64,000 nucleotides of DNA from CALJFL01 sp047633055 (GTDB lineage: Bacteria > Pseudomonadota > Gammaproteobacteria > Pseudomonadales > Halieaceae), in the NCBI GenBank assembly GCA_047633055.1, contig JBLIEI010000021.1:1-64000 (forward strand), in the 5' to 3' direction. Under the pieces are notes generated by a model. It was not told where the DNA came from. It worked only from the letters and a program-made list of their open reading frames with translations, and did no database searches. Positions within the stretch are counted from its first letter, which is position 1; every line of letters begins with the position of its first letter. Below, piece after piece: positions 1-9,258 of this stretch. The translations under genes were made by a program, and so were the position numbers.

Positions 1-612
1 GCGCAACCGGCGAATGTGAACGTCCACGGTGCGTTCCTCCACGTAAACGTTTGCGCCCCAGACCTGATCCAGTAATTGACCGCGGCTATAGGCTCTTTCG
101 GGGTGAGTCATAAAAAATTGTAACAAGCGAAACTCTGTGGGCCCCATTTTAACCACTGCATCACTGATGAACACTCGCTGGCTATCTCCCTCCAGCACCA
201 ATTCCCCTGCCTGCAGACGCTCGCTCTGCTGGGCGCTACTACTGCGTCTGAGCAAGGCGTGCACTCTCGCTATTAGCTCACGGGGCGCGAAGGGTTTGGT
301 AACATAATCATCCGCACCAACATCAAGGCCCTGAATCAAATTGTCTTCAGTCGTTTTCGCGGTCAACATGATGACAGGAACATTCGCAGTGGCTTCGTCG
401 CGCTTCAAACGCCGTAACAACTCCACACCACTGCCTCCGGGCAGCATCCAGTCGAGCAACACCACATCGGGGCGCTCGTCCACAATTAAACCGTGAGCCT
501 GCTGGATGTTTTCCGCTTCGATACACTCAAAGTCCGAGAGCTCCAACGCCATGCGCAGCATGTCCCTGATCGCCGATTCATCGTCAACAATTAGTACTTT
601 ATGTTCCGACAT
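1..612 (-). CDS. phoB: Phosphate regulon response regulator PhoB (3' end cut by window edge)
   Basis: OmpR/PhoB-type two-component response regulator. It is phosphorylated by PhoR under phosphate starvation and then activates Pho-box promoters. Translating the minus strand from the ATG at 612 gives 204 codons, open to the window edge; full PhoB is about 229 residues, so roughly 25 C-terminal residues are missing. The receiver domain (about 1-120) has the acidic pair D10-D11, the phosphoacceptor D54 in VVLLDW, and the conserved Lys in VTKPF. The winged-helix domain follows, with typical PhoB wording such as GPTEFRLLQFFMTHPERAYSR. phoR would be expected just beyond the left edge. A Pho box lies upstream, so autoregulation is likely. 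Confidence 0.93.
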   Translation of the reverse strand, partial: MSEHKVLIVDDESAIRDMLRMALELSDFECIEAENIQQAHGLIVDERPDVVLLDWMLPGGSGVELLRRLKRDEATANVPVIMLTAKTTEDNLIQGLDVGADDYVTKPFAPRELIARVHALLRRSSSAQQSERLQAGELVLEGDSQRVFISDAVVKMGPTEFRLLQFFMTHPERAYSRGQLLDQVWGANVYVEERTVDVHIRRLR

Positions 613-665
613 GCCTGATTCAATCCACTGTCACCTTGTTCAATAGGCTATTAGAGAGGGAAAGT

Positions 666-683
666 ATGACAATTTTGTGACGC
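666..683 (-). promoter_or_regulatory. Candidate Pho box upstream of phoB
   Basis: Read on the minus strand the sequence is GCGTCAC-AAAA-TTGTCAT. This fits the Pho-box layout of two 7-bp repeats (consensus CTGTCAT) separated by 4 A/T bases. It ends 54 bp before the phoB start. A plausible -10 (TAATAG) follows about 12 bases after the box, as expected for a promoter where PhoB replaces the -35 element. The match is by eye. Confidence 0.6.
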
Positions 684-754
684 TCGGGAATTTGCGTCGC
701 AATAATTGCTACTCGCTGACTAAACGCTGACATTAGAAGACAAAATCGGCAGCG

Positions 755-1807
755 CTAACGCAAGCTTGCGTTGATATTCTGCAGCATCTTGTTCCCCGGA
801 CATAAATCGCTTTCATCTAGCGAATTCATTGGGCGACTGGTGGTATCCAGTACCTCGTGTAGCTCACGTGAATCTTTGTGCATGTAGATCAGGCCAGTGA
901 GAATCTCACCTTTTTGGCGGTACTCCTCCAGCGCGAGCATAGCGGATATACGGTTAAACGGGTCAAAATCTTCGGATGCCTTGTGCAGGTGCAATACGGA
1001 GCCATCATGCAGGGTGACCTCGTTGCTGCTTCCCGGACTGTAACTGGTGGTGATTTCCTCGCGCATGGGCACAAAGTCGACGGTGCCAGTCGCCTTGGTG
1101 TGTTCCCGCACAAAATCATAACTCTTGGTTGATGCGGCATTGTTGTTAAAGGTGACACAGGGTGAGACTACGTCAATCAGGGCAAAACCGCGGTGTGCTA
1201 TTGCCGCTTTGATCAGCGGAACCAGTTGCTCCTTGTCTCCCGAAAAGCTCCTGGCGATAAAAGTGGCACCCAACTGCAGTGCCAGACCAGGAAGGTCAAT
1301 CGCGCCAAAGGGATTAGGGTCGCCCTTTTTACTGGCCGAGCCTTCATCTGCTGTTGCAGAATCCTGCCCCTTGGTCAGGCCATAGCAGCCATTATTCATC
1401 ACGATATAAACCATATTCAGATTACGACGAATAGCATGCGTAAACTGACCCATGCCGATAGAGGCGGTGTCGCCGTCCCCTGAGATCCCAAGATATAGCA
1501 GATCACGGTTCGCCATGGCCGCCCCCGTAACGACTGACGGCATGCGCCCGTGAACTGAGTTAAAACCATGGGATTTGCCGAGAAAATAAGCCGGTGATTT
1601 TGAGGAACAACCGATGCCCGACATCTTGGCGATCTTATGGGGCGGAATCGATAGCTCATGGCAGGCTTTCACTATGGCGCCACTGATAGAGTCGTGGCCA
1701 CAACCCGCACACAACGTCGAAATCGAACCCTCATAATCAGCTTTTGTATAGCCCAACTCGTTGACGGGCAAGTCTGGGTGGCGGAAGCTCGGCAATAGAT
1801 AACTCAT
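755..1807 (-). CDS. korB: 2-oxoacid:acceptor oxidoreductase, beta (TPP-binding) subunit
   Basis: Beta subunit (350 aa) of a 2-oxoacid:ferredoxin oxidoreductase, most likely 2-oxoglutarate-type. It binds thiamine diphosphate and a 4Fe-4S cluster and decarboxylates a 2-oxoacid to the acyl-CoA. Visible motifs: cluster cysteines in CAGCGHD (C33, C36) and in GIGCSS, with a fourth candidate in VSPCVTF; the TPP/Mg site GDGDTASIG followed by NNGCYGLTKGQ. The start codon overlaps the stop of the alpha-subunit gene by ATGA, so the two are translationally coupled. It is the last gene of a three-gene operon. Substrate choice (2-oxoglutarate, pyruvate or branched-chain) cannot be settled by eye. Confidence 0.88.
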   Translation of the reverse strand: MSYLLPSFRHPDLPVNELGYTKADYEGSISTLCAGCGHDSISGAIVKACHELSIPPHKIAKMSGIGCSSKSPAYFLGKSHGFNSVHGRMPSVVTGAAMANRDLLYLGISGDGDTASIGMGQFTHAIRRNLNMVYIVMNNGCYGLTKGQDSATADEGSASKKGDPNPFGAIDLPGLALQLGATFIARSFSGDKEQLVPLIKAAIAHRGFALIDVVSPCVTFNNNAASTKSYDFVREHTKATGTVDFVPMREEITTSYSPGSSNEVTLHDGSVLHLHKASEDFDPFNRISAMLALEEYRQKGEILTGLIYMHKDSRELHEVLDTTSRPMNSLDESDLCPGNKMLQNINASLR

Positions 1808-3666
1808 CTTGACTCTCCACTGCTGTTCGCGGCCCGATCGCCGTGCAATGGCGTCACATTATTATCGGGTAGAAGCTGTAATATTTGCTTACGTATATTC
1901 CTGGCACTAATTGGGGTCCCGTCGAAACAAAGCACCGACTTAAGTTTGTCCGGGCCGAATTCAAACTCGGCCATAAGCAACGTGCGCAACTGCGAATCTC
2001 GATTTTGCTCGATCACGAATACACGATCGTGCTGGTCGATATAGTGTTCGACTGCCTTGTTGAAAGGGAAAGCACGCACCCGCATCGCGTCCAGGTAAAT
2101 GCCCTCTTCCGCCAGGTAATCCACCGCTTCCCGTGAACTTTCTTCACTGGTACCGAAATAAAGGACACCCATGTCGGTGTCTTTGGCACTGGGGGCAAAT
2201 ATTGGCGCCGGAACATATTCCTTTATGGTTTCCCATTTCGCCATCAAGCGATGCATATTTTTTTCGTACTCCTCGCCTTTCTCGGTATAAACAGCATACT
2301 CGTCGCGCGAGGTACCGCGGGTGAAGAAACTCCCTTTTTCCGGATGCGCACCGGGATAGGTGCGATAGCAGATCCCGTCACCGTCCACATCCAGATAACG
2401 CCCGTAATCTTCCATTTCCTCCAGCTGCTGTTCGTTCAGCACCTTGCCCCTGTCATAGGTGCGAGAGTCGTCCCAATGCAAAGGCTCAGACATATTGTCA
2501 TTCATACCCAGATCGAGATCTGTCATCAAGATGATTGGTGTCTGTAAGCGCTCAGCGAGATCAAAGGACATTGCGCCGAAATCGAAACACTCTTTCGGTG
2601 TAGAGGGAAACAGCAAGACTTGTTTGGTATCGCCGTGGGATGCGTACGCAGTGGAAAGAACGTCTGATTGCTGAGTACGCGTGGGCATACCGGTGGATGG
2701 GCCAGCTCGCTGCACATCAAACAATACGGTAGGAATTTCAGCGAAGTAGGCCAGCCCCAGAAATTCACTCATCAGTGAGACCCCAGGACCGCTAGTGGCG
2801 GTAAATGCGCGAGCGCCATTCCAGCTTGCACCTATTACCATGCCGATGGCGGCCAATTCGTCTTCCGCCTGCACGATGGCGTAGTTTCGCCGCCCCGTAC
2901 CCGGATCTATACGCATACGTTTGGCGTATTTCTCGAAGGCATCGACCACCGAGGTAGAAGGCGTAATAGGATACCAGGCGGCAACGGTTGCGCCGCCATA
3001 AACCGCACCCAGCCCCAGCGCCGTATTTCCGTCCACTAAAATTTTGTCGCCAACCTGATCGGAGGTTCTTACCCTTATCCCTAATGGGCAGTCGAAATTA
3101 TCGCTTGCATATTGATGCCCAAGTTCCAGTGCGTGGATGTTGGGAAGAATCAGTTTTTCCTTACCCTTGAACTGATCGCCAACGAGAGCCGTCAAAACTT
3201 TAAAGTCCATATCCAGCAGCGCAGCCAGAGCACCTACGTAGATAACATTCTTAAACAATTGTCGTTGTCTGGGTTCGTTGTATTGCTCATTACAGATTCG
3301 AGTAAGCGGCAGACCTAAAATATTTACGTCGTTGCGAATCAGACGGAGATCGAGCGGCTTGGTGTTGTCATAGATAAAATAACCGCCAGGGGCTACCTCC
3401 TGAATATCTTGAGGCATACTTTGCGGGTTAACCGATAGAATAATGTCCACACCACCGCGACGGCCCAGGTAACCTTTCTCACTTACCCGCACTTCGTACC
3501 ACGTTGGCAAGCCCTGAATATTCGAGGGGAAGATGTTTTTCGGGCTGACCGGCAACCCCATGCGAAATAGAGCCTTGGCAAACAGGTTGTTAGCGCTGGC
3601 AGAGCCAGTGCCATTGACATTGGCAAACTTGATAACAAAGTCGTTTACAGATTCCAGTCGCTTCAT
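1804..3666 (-). CDS. korA: 2-oxoacid:acceptor oxidoreductase, fused gamma-alpha subunit
   Basis: 620-residue subunit in which the gamma domain (about residues 1-190, starting with FVIKFANVNGTGSASAN) is fused to the pyrimidine-binding alpha domain (from about 200; ITPSTSVVDAF, AEDELAAIGMVIGAS, TATSGPGVSLMSEFLGLA). The C-terminal transketolase-like domain carries RVRAFPF and VFVIEQNRDSQL. The fusion is the usual architecture for KorA-type proteins in Proteobacteria. It forms the catalytic core with the beta subunit encoded directly downstream (ATGA overlap) and should pass electrons on to the flavin/Fe-S protein encoded upstream. The ATG at 3666 gives a full-length product. Confidence 0.88.
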   Translation of the reverse strand: MKRLESVNDFVIKFANVNGTGSASANNLFAKALFRMGLPVSPKNIFPSNIQGLPTWYEVRVSEKGYLGRRGGVDIILSVNPQSMPQDIQEVAPGGYFIYDNTKPLDLRLIRNDVNILGLPLTRICNEQYNEPRQRQLFKNVIYVGALAALLDMDFKVLTALVGDQFKGKEKLILPNIHALELGHQYASDNFDCPLGIRVRTSDQVGDKILVDGNTALGLGAVYGGATVAAWYPITPSTSVVDAFEKYAKRMRIDPGTGRRNYAIVQAEDELAAIGMVIGASWNGARAFTATSGPGVSLMSEFLGLAYFAEIPTVLFDVQRAGPSTGMPTRTQQSDVLSTAYASHGDTKQVLLFPSTPKECFDFGAMSFDLAERLQTPIILMTDLDLGMNDNMSEPLHWDDSRTYDRGKVLNEQQLEEMEDYGRYLDVDGDGICYRTYPGAHPEKGSFFTRGTSRDEYAVYTEKGEEYEKNMHRLMAKWETIKEYVPAPIFAPSAKDTDMGVLYFGTSEESSREAVDYLAEEGIYLDAMRVRAFPFNKAVEHYIDQHDRVFVIEQNRDSQLRTLLMAEFEFGPDKLKSVLCFDGTPISARNIRKQILQLLPDNNVTPLHGDRAANSSGESR

Positions 3667-3669
3667 TTT

Positions 3670-5454
3670 TTATAGTCCAGCCTTGGTCACGTTGTAGAGA
3701 AATTTCTGCATATCCCAGGCCGCTGTAGGACAGCGTTCGGCACACAACCCGCAGTGAAGACAAACATCTTCGTCCTTAACCATCACACGTTTTGTCGGCA
3801 GCCTCGCCGACACGTAGATATCCTGAGACAAATTACTCGCAGTAGCTGACAGCCGAGTGCGGAGTTGATCCTCCTTGGCGTTGGCGACAAATGATATGCA
3901 ATCGGTGGGGCATATATCGACGCAGGCATCGCATTCAATACACCTCACCTCCTCGAAGACTGTCTGTATATCACAGTTGAGACATCGCTCTGCCTCTTTA
4001 AAACCGGTGGCTATATCGAAACCCAACTCCACCTCCATTTTTCGATCTTTTAACGTCTTTTCCAGTGGCGCGAGAGGCACAATGAATCGGTCATCATTTT
4101 CAATAGCATTGTCGTAACTCCATTCATGTACCCCCATTTTTTGACTCACCAGATTGGTGAAAGGTGGAGGCCTGCTGGCAACAGACTTTCCGCTGCAGTA
4201 CAGGTCAATACTAATAGCCGCCTGATGCCCATGAGCGACTGCTGTAATCACATTCTCAGGCCCAAAGGCGGCATCTCCGCCGAAGAAAACTTTTTTATTA
4301 GTCGATTGAAAAGTATGCTCATCGATTAGCGGCATATCCCATTTATCAAATTCAATGCCCTGGTCACGCTCAATCCAGGTAAATGAATTTTCCTGCCCTA
4401 TCGCCATTAATACATCATCCGCTTCCATAAACACGAGATCTTCCCCGGTTGGCACCAGTGAGCGCTTACCGTTTTCGTCATACACCGCTTCGACTTTTTC
4501 AAAAAGCATGCCCTTCAGCTTGCCGTCCTCTATAACAAATTCCTTGGGCGTATGATTGTCGTGAATGGGAATGCCCTCGTGCATGGCATCGTCTTTCTCC
4601 CAGGGAGAGGCCTTCATATCAGTGAAGGGACTGCGCACCACTACACGCACATCCTCGCCACCCAGACGTTTAGAAGTACGACAGCAATCCATTGCGGTAT
4701 TTCCGCCGCCGAGAACAATGACGCGTTTACCGATAGCCTCGGTGTGCTCAAATGCGACACTGGCAAGCCAATCTATACCGACATGCATGTTGGCTCCAGC
4801 CTCGCCTTGGCCAGGTAGCTCCAGGCCTTTACCCCGCGGCGCGCCGGTGCCAACAAAAATAGCGTCGTAGTCTTTCTTCAGCATCTCAGTCATGCTCTCA
4901 ATCTGAGTGTCGAACGTCGTTACCACACCCATATCGAGAATGTAGTTCACTTCTTCATCCAGCACTTGAACCGGCAAGCGAAACGAAGGAATTTGACTGC
5001 GCATCATGCCGCCACCAGCAAACTGATTGTCGTAGATATCAATGCTGTAGCCTAACGGCATCAAGTCTCGCGCGACCGTTAGAGAAGCTGGCCCTGCACC
5101 TATCAAGGCGATCTTTTTACCGTTTTTCTTTTTAGGAATGACTGGCATCCGCGAATTAGTTTCTTCTTTGTCACGATTATCAGCGGCGACCCGTTTAAGG
5201 CGGCAGATAGCGACCGGTTCCTCTTCACCGCCGAGTCGACCGCGCCGACATGCTGGTTCACAGGGCCTGTCACACGTGCGCCCCAGAACACCCGGAAATA
5301 CGTTGGATTCCCAATTCACCATGTAGGCATCGGTGTATCTCTGCGCAGCAATCAACCGGATGTACTCCGGCACTGGGGTATGCGCAGGACAAGCGTACTG
5401 GCAGTCCACAACTTTGTGGAAATATTCCGGATTTTTTATATCGGTAGGTTTCAC
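3670..5454 (-). CDS. GltD-like FAD/NAD(P)-binding, 4Fe-4S electron-transfer subunit of the 2-oxoacid oxidoreductase operon
   Basis: 594 residues. The N-terminal Fe-S domain resembles the glutamate synthase small subunit (C18 and C22 in DCQYACPAHTP, then GRTCDRPCEPACRRG near 60). It is followed by a two-dinucleotide-fold flavoprotein: FAD site LIGAGPASLTVA near 115 and NAD(P) site VLGGGNTAMDC near 250. The C-terminus carries two ferredoxin-like 4Fe-4S motifs, CIECDACVDICP near 510 and CLHCGLCAERCP near 567. It is the first gene of the operon, 3 bp before korA. Inference: it links 2-oxoacid oxidation to NAD(P), as in the 2-oxoglutarate:NADP+ oxidoreductases I recall from Azoarcus/Thauera. It is not GltD itself, because no gltB is present and the ferredoxin tail is extra. 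Confidence 0.8.
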   Translation of the reverse strand: MKPTDIKNPEYFHKVVDCQYACPAHTPVPEYIRLIAAQRYTDAYMVNWESNVFPGVLGRTCDRPCEPACRRGRLGGEEEPVAICRLKRVAADNRDKEETNSRMPVIPKKKNGKKIALIGAGPASLTVARDLMPLGYSIDIYDNQFAGGGMMRSQIPSFRLPVQVLDEEVNYILDMGVVTTFDTQIESMTEMLKKDYDAIFVGTGAPRGKGLELPGQGEAGANMHVGIDWLASVAFEHTEAIGKRVIVLGGGNTAMDCCRTSKRLGGEDVRVVVRSPFTDMKASPWEKDDAMHEGIPIHDNHTPKEFVIEDGKLKGMLFEKVEAVYDENGKRSLVPTGEDLVFMEADDVLMAIGQENSFTWIERDQGIEFDKWDMPLIDEHTFQSTNKKVFFGGDAAFGPENVITAVAHGHQAAISIDLYCSGKSVASRPPPFTNLVSQKMGVHEWSYDNAIENDDRFIVPLAPLEKTLKDRKMEVELGFDIATGFKEAERCLNCDIQTVFEEVRCIECDACVDICPTDCISFVANAKEDQLRTRLSATASNLSQDIYVSARLPTKRVMVKDEDVCLHCGLCAERCPTAAWDMQKFLYNVTKAGL

Positions 5455-5637
5455 ACTCTCAGCCTTTATAATTAGTAGTCTCTGAAACGTAAACTATTGT
5501 CGGGAAAGTATCAGGATTGTGGCATAGGTAAAGAAGCTTTTCATCCGTTATGCGGCTGAATTGGCATACCACGAGCACATCCAGACTGAGGGATAAAATT
5601 TAGCGTAAGTCACTCCGTAATCACTCTATGCTTGTCA

Positions 5638-6243
5638 CTAAAACCAGCTGAAGAAACCGCGTTCGTCCTTAAGATCATCTTCACATCCAATTAACTGAGC
5701 GCGATAACTCCCCGCCCTGCGGCCCACCTTTTTAGCCACATCAATCAACCATTGCTTACTGCGGTAGGTGCCACGGTTATACCCGCCGTGGCCTTCGTGA
5801 TAGGCAAGATAGAGTCGGTATCCATCTGTCTTTACAATACCGCTGCGTTTATTTGATTGCTCGTTATACCAGCCGATAAAGTCAATCGCGTCACCGAAAT
5901 CATCGCGGTCAGCACCATAACGTCCAGCACTTTTTTTATACGCCTTCCAGGTGGAACCAATTGCCTGGCTGTAACCGTAGGAATCGGAAGGCCTGAACCC
6001 CGGAATAAAACCAAAAATCTTCTTGCGTGGGGGCTTGGCCTTAGCCTCGAATTTTGACTCCTGATGCATGATAGCCATCATCACTGAGATAGGACTACCC
6101 CACTCACTGCGTGATTCTGCTGCATCGTCATACCAACCTTTTTTCTCGCTGAAGATTGCACAGACATTATCGAGGTTGCGCGGCGAAGAGGTGGTGCAGG
6201 CCTGTAGCCAAAGTATCGAGCACAACAGTATTCCAATGCGCAT
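5638..6243 (-). CDS. Lytic transglycosylase (SLT)-like lipoprotein
   Basis: Small exported protein (about 201 aa) with a lipoprotein signal ending in LQAC (lipidation at C16), so probably outer-membrane anchored. The family is recognised by a soluble-lytic-transglycosylase-like core: MHQESKF with the candidate catalytic Glu, SYGYSQAI, and later YLAYHEGHGGY. Such enzymes cleave the glycan strands of peptidoglycan. I chose the ATG at 6243, which overlaps the ligA stop as TGATG; a TTG one codon earlier is possible. Its position directly behind ligA suggests co-transcription with zipA-ligA. Confidence 0.75.
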   Translation of the reverse strand: MRIGILLCSILWLQACTTSSPRNLDNVCAIFSEKKGWYDDAAESRSEWGSPISVMMAIMHQESKFEAKAKPPRKKIFGFIPGFRPSDSYGYSQAIGSTWKAYKKSAGRYGADRDDFGDAIDFIGWYNEQSNKRSGIVKTDGYRLYLAYHEGHGGYNRGTYRSKQWLIDVAKKVGRRAGSYRAQLIGCEDDLKDERGFFSWF

Positions 6244-8276
6244 CAACTATTAACTCCGTAATCCGCGAGCAGTGCCAACAATGCCGGCTCATCGATGACG
6301 TCTACCCCTAATTCCTGTGCTCGGCCTAACTTGGATCCGGCACCTGGGCCCGCCACTACGCACTTGGTTTTTGCCGAAACACTACCCGCCACCTTCGCAC
6401 CCAGCGCCTGAAGTTGCATTTTGGCATCATCGCGAGACATCGCCTCCAGCTTGCCGGTCACCACCCAGGTTTGACCTGCAAGGGGCTGCGCTGCCGCTTC
6501 ATCGAGCGGCATATCTGGCCAGGTCACACCAGCCGAGCGCAGCTCATTGACGACCGCAATACTGGAGGGCGAATCTAGAAACTGTGCAAGATGATCAGCA
6601 ACAATAGGGCCAACATCATCGACCGCCAGCAAGGCCTCCTCATCGGCGGCGGCCAGGGCCTCCCAGCTGCCAAAGTGCCTGGCGAGGCTCAGGGCAGTCG
6701 CCTCCCCCACCTCACGAATTCCCAGCGCAAAAATAAATCGCGCCAGTGTGGTAGGACGGCTTTGGACGAGTGACGAGAGCAAGTTGTCCGCTGACTTTTC
6801 ACCGAAGCGCTCAAGGGTTAGCAACTGTTCACGTTGCAGTGAATACAGACTGGCGACGTTTTTCAGCAGGCCTGCGTCTACCAGTTGATCAACAAGTTTG
6901 TCGCCCAGGCCGTCTACGTCCATTGCCTTGCGTGAAGCAAAATGTTTAATAGCCGCCTTTTGCTGAGCCGCACAAATCAGCCCACCCATGCAGCGCATCA
7001 CCGTCTCATCTGGTTCCCTCTCCACCGGTGAATCGCAAACCGGACAGTGCTTCGGAAACACGATCGGAATGGCATCCACTGGTCTCGACGAAAGCACTAC
7101 AGAGACGACTTTTGGAATAACATCGCCCGCCCTGCGCACGACGACTTCATCACGGATCTGCACGCCCAAGCGTTCAATTTCATCACTGTTGTGCAAGGTT
7201 GCATTGCTGACGGTTACCCCCCCCACAAAAACAGGCTCAAGCCGGGCTACTGGCGTAATAGCACCCGTGCGTCCCACCTGGAATTCTACATCCAGCAGGC
7301 GAGTGGTTTCTTCCTGAGCGGGAAACTTACGCGCAATTGCCCACCGCGGCGCTCGGGACACATAGCCCAGCCGCCCCTGTAGCTCAAGTTCATTGACCTT
7401 GTACACTATGCCATCAATATCATAAGGCAGACCGTCGCGCTTGCGGGCAAGTTGCTCGTAGTAATCGTTACAGGCCTCGATACCCGCCACCACACGAGAT
7501 TCAGCATTAATACGCAGACCCCATTGGTGCAAGCAGGCCAAAACATCGGCATGGAGCGGCGGCAGTTGACCGCCCTCTACAAGGCCAACACTGTAACAAC
7601 ACATTTCCAATGGGCGCTGCGCGGTAATACGAGGATTCAACTGCCGTAAACTCCCGGCAGCGGCGTTGCGTGGGTTGACAAAAGGTTTTTCGCCGCGCTC
7701 CCTCGCCCGTTCATTAAACTGTTCAAAACCGCCGCGCGGCATGTAGATCTCACCGCGCACTTCCAGTAATGGCGGATAGCCCTGTCCACGCAACCTCAGC
7801 GGTATGGAAGGAATAGTACGCACATTCTGAGTAATATCCTCGCCAGTTGTGCCATCACCCCGGGTAGCTCCGCGCTCCAGCACGCCGTTTCTATAGAGCA
7901 GGCTAACGGCTATCCCATCCAATTTGGGCTCGCAGGCATACTCTAATGTGGTGAGGGCATCGCCCAGACGATCGAGTAACCGGCGATTGAAGTCGAGCAT
8001 CTCTTGCTGGTCGAAGGCATTTTCGAGAGATAGCATCCGCACTTCATGCTGAACCTGATTGAATTGAGGTAACGGTGCAGCGCCTATGCGCTGGGTAGGA
8101 GAGTCCGACGAAACCAGCTCTGGGTAGGCTGACTCAAGGTCTTGTAGCCGTCGCAGTTTTCGATCGTATTCGACATCAGGTACCGAGGGATCATCCAATA
8201 CATAATATTGGTAATTCCAACCTTCTATTAACAAACGGAGGTCAGCTGCTTCTTGTTCGGCGTGGATAGCGACCAT
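6243..8276 (-). CDS. ligA: NAD+-dependent DNA ligase LigA
   Basis: Seals nicks during replication and repair using NAD+. About 677 residues, the normal length. The adenylation domain carries the catalytic Lys in EPKLDGIAV (near 115). It is followed by the OB fold, the Cys4 zinc finger (CPVCDSP ... MRCMGGLIC), the helix-hairpin-helix region and a C-terminal BRCT domain (LAGQTWVVTGKL). The start is uncertain: a GTG at 8285 adds three residues and neither start has a good ribosome-binding site; I took the ATG. The gene follows zipA within 15 bp, the conserved gammaproteobacterial zipA-ligA order. Confidence 0.95.
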   Translation of the reverse strand: MVAIHAEQEAADLRLLIEGWNYQYYVLDDPSVPDVEYDRKLRRLQDLESAYPELVSSDSPTQRIGAAPLPQFNQVQHEVRMLSLENAFDQQEMLDFNRRLLDRLGDALTTLEYACEPKLDGIAVSLLYRNGVLERGATRGDGTTGEDITQNVRTIPSIPLRLRGQGYPPLLEVRGEIYMPRGGFEQFNERARERGEKPFVNPRNAAAGSLRQLNPRITAQRPLEMCCYSVGLVEGGQLPPLHADVLACLHQWGLRINAESRVVAGIEACNDYYEQLARKRDGLPYDIDGIVYKVNELELQGRLGYVSRAPRWAIARKFPAQEETTRLLDVEFQVGRTGAITPVARLEPVFVGGVTVSNATLHNSDEIERLGVQIRDEVVVRRAGDVIPKVVSVVLSSRPVDAIPIVFPKHCPVCDSPVEREPDETVMRCMGGLICAAQQKAAIKHFASRKAMDVDGLGDKLVDQLVDAGLLKNVASLYSLQREQLLTLERFGEKSADNLLSSLVQSRPTTLARFIFALGIREVGEATALSLARHFGSWEALAAADEEALLAVDDVGPIVADHLAQFLDSPSSIAVVNELRSAGVTWPDMPLDEAAAQPLAGQTWVVTGKLEAMSRDDAKMQLQALGAKVAGSVSAKTKCVVAGPGAGSKLGRAQELGVDVIDEPALLALLADYGVNS

Positions 8277-8289
8277 GGGGCGCACTCGC

Positions 8290-9228
8290 CTAGCGTATTT
8301 TTGCCAGCATACGTCTCTCCAGATCGCGGATCTGTTGACGGCAATGCTCCAGCGTTTGTTTGGTTACCACGCTGTGGCTTTCGTCCAGCACATCGCCATC
8401 CAGGTTACGCGCGACCGCCTGTGCCGTCTCAAGCATATAATCGAACGCTTTCATCATGTCTTCAGGGCCGGGCAGCGTCAGGAAAAAAACCAGGCCTGGC
8501 GTATTAAACTTGGCCATATCGTCGATATCGAACACTCCGGGCTGCATCATATTAGCAACACTAAACTGAATCGCACCGCGCCCCGCTTCAAACTCGTGGC
8601 GATGGAAAAAACTCATATCGCCAAATCGTAAATCACAGGCCAATAATATGTGCAGAATATCGTCACCGCTAAAGCCATCTGGGCTGCGTGCCACGACGTT
8701 GAGCATGAAAACCTCAGGATCGATATCCCGGGGTAATCGCCCTGCCTGGATCTCTGTCTCTTTGCTAGCGGCCACGCGTGCTTCCGCGGGCATATCGTCC
8801 AGCCAGTCCAGGTTTTCCGGCTCTGCAGTAGAGGACATGCCAACGAAAAGTGCTTCCTCCAAGTCATTTTCTTGGTGGTTATTCGCTGCTGTACTTTGCT
8901 CTGGATGCTGCGAGAGTGTCTCCTCATCGCTATCGTCCAGGGGGGAAGAGACCTGCGCGTCATCACTTGTAGCCACCGCCTCTTCTTTGGACTTGGCAGC
9001 AGCAGCCAACAGGTCTCCTCGTTCGACAACCCTGGCGCCACCGTTAGGCAGCTCTTTCAGCCAAGCCAGTTGTGCCGCTCGAGGATCGTCAGTCTCATAA
9101 GGCTTAGCTAGGTCCAGTTTCACCGTAGAGCGGCGCTCCTTGCGAACACGCCGCCAGGCGTCGACTAAAACAGCAAAAATCAGCAGTACGCCGGCAATTA
9201 CCATCCAATCGCGTATCGTTAAATCCAT
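8290..9228 (-). CDS. zipA: Cell division protein ZipA
   Basis: Inner-membrane division protein that tethers FtsZ to the membrane. 312 residues: an N-terminal transmembrane helix (about 8-25, VIAGVLLIFAVLVDAW) followed by a basic stretch (RRVRKERR), an acidic Ser/Glu/Asp/Gln-rich linker (about 60-160), and the C-terminal FtsZ-binding ZipA domain (from about 175; FMLNVVARSPDGFSGDDIL, FFHRHEF, FNTPGLVFFLTLPGP). It lies between smc and ligA on the same strand, 30 bp behind smc, as in many gammaproteobacteria. Confidence 0.94.
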   Translation of the reverse strand: MDLTIRDWMVIAGVLLIFAVLVDAWRRVRKERRSTVKLDLAKPYETDDPRAAQLAWLKELPNGGARVVERGDLLAAAAKSKEEAVATSDDAQVSSPLDDSDEETLSQHPEQSTAANNHQENDLEEALFVGMSSTAEPENLDWLDDMPAEARVAASKETEIQAGRLPRDIDPEVFMLNVVARSPDGFSGDDILHILLACDLRFGDMSFFHRHEFEAGRGAIQFSVANMMQPGVFDIDDMAKFNTPGLVFFLTLPGPEDMMKAFDYMLETAQAVARNLDGDVLDESHSVVTKQTLEHCRQQIRDLERRMLAKIR

Positions 9229-9258
9229 CTTGTTTTTGTCCGCCCTATCCCCGGTGGC

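Noticed and set aside
3670..5454. Glutamate synthase small subunit GltD
   Set aside because: No large subunit (gltB) is adjacent, the C-terminus has two extra ferredoxin motifs, and the gene is in an operon with korA/korB.
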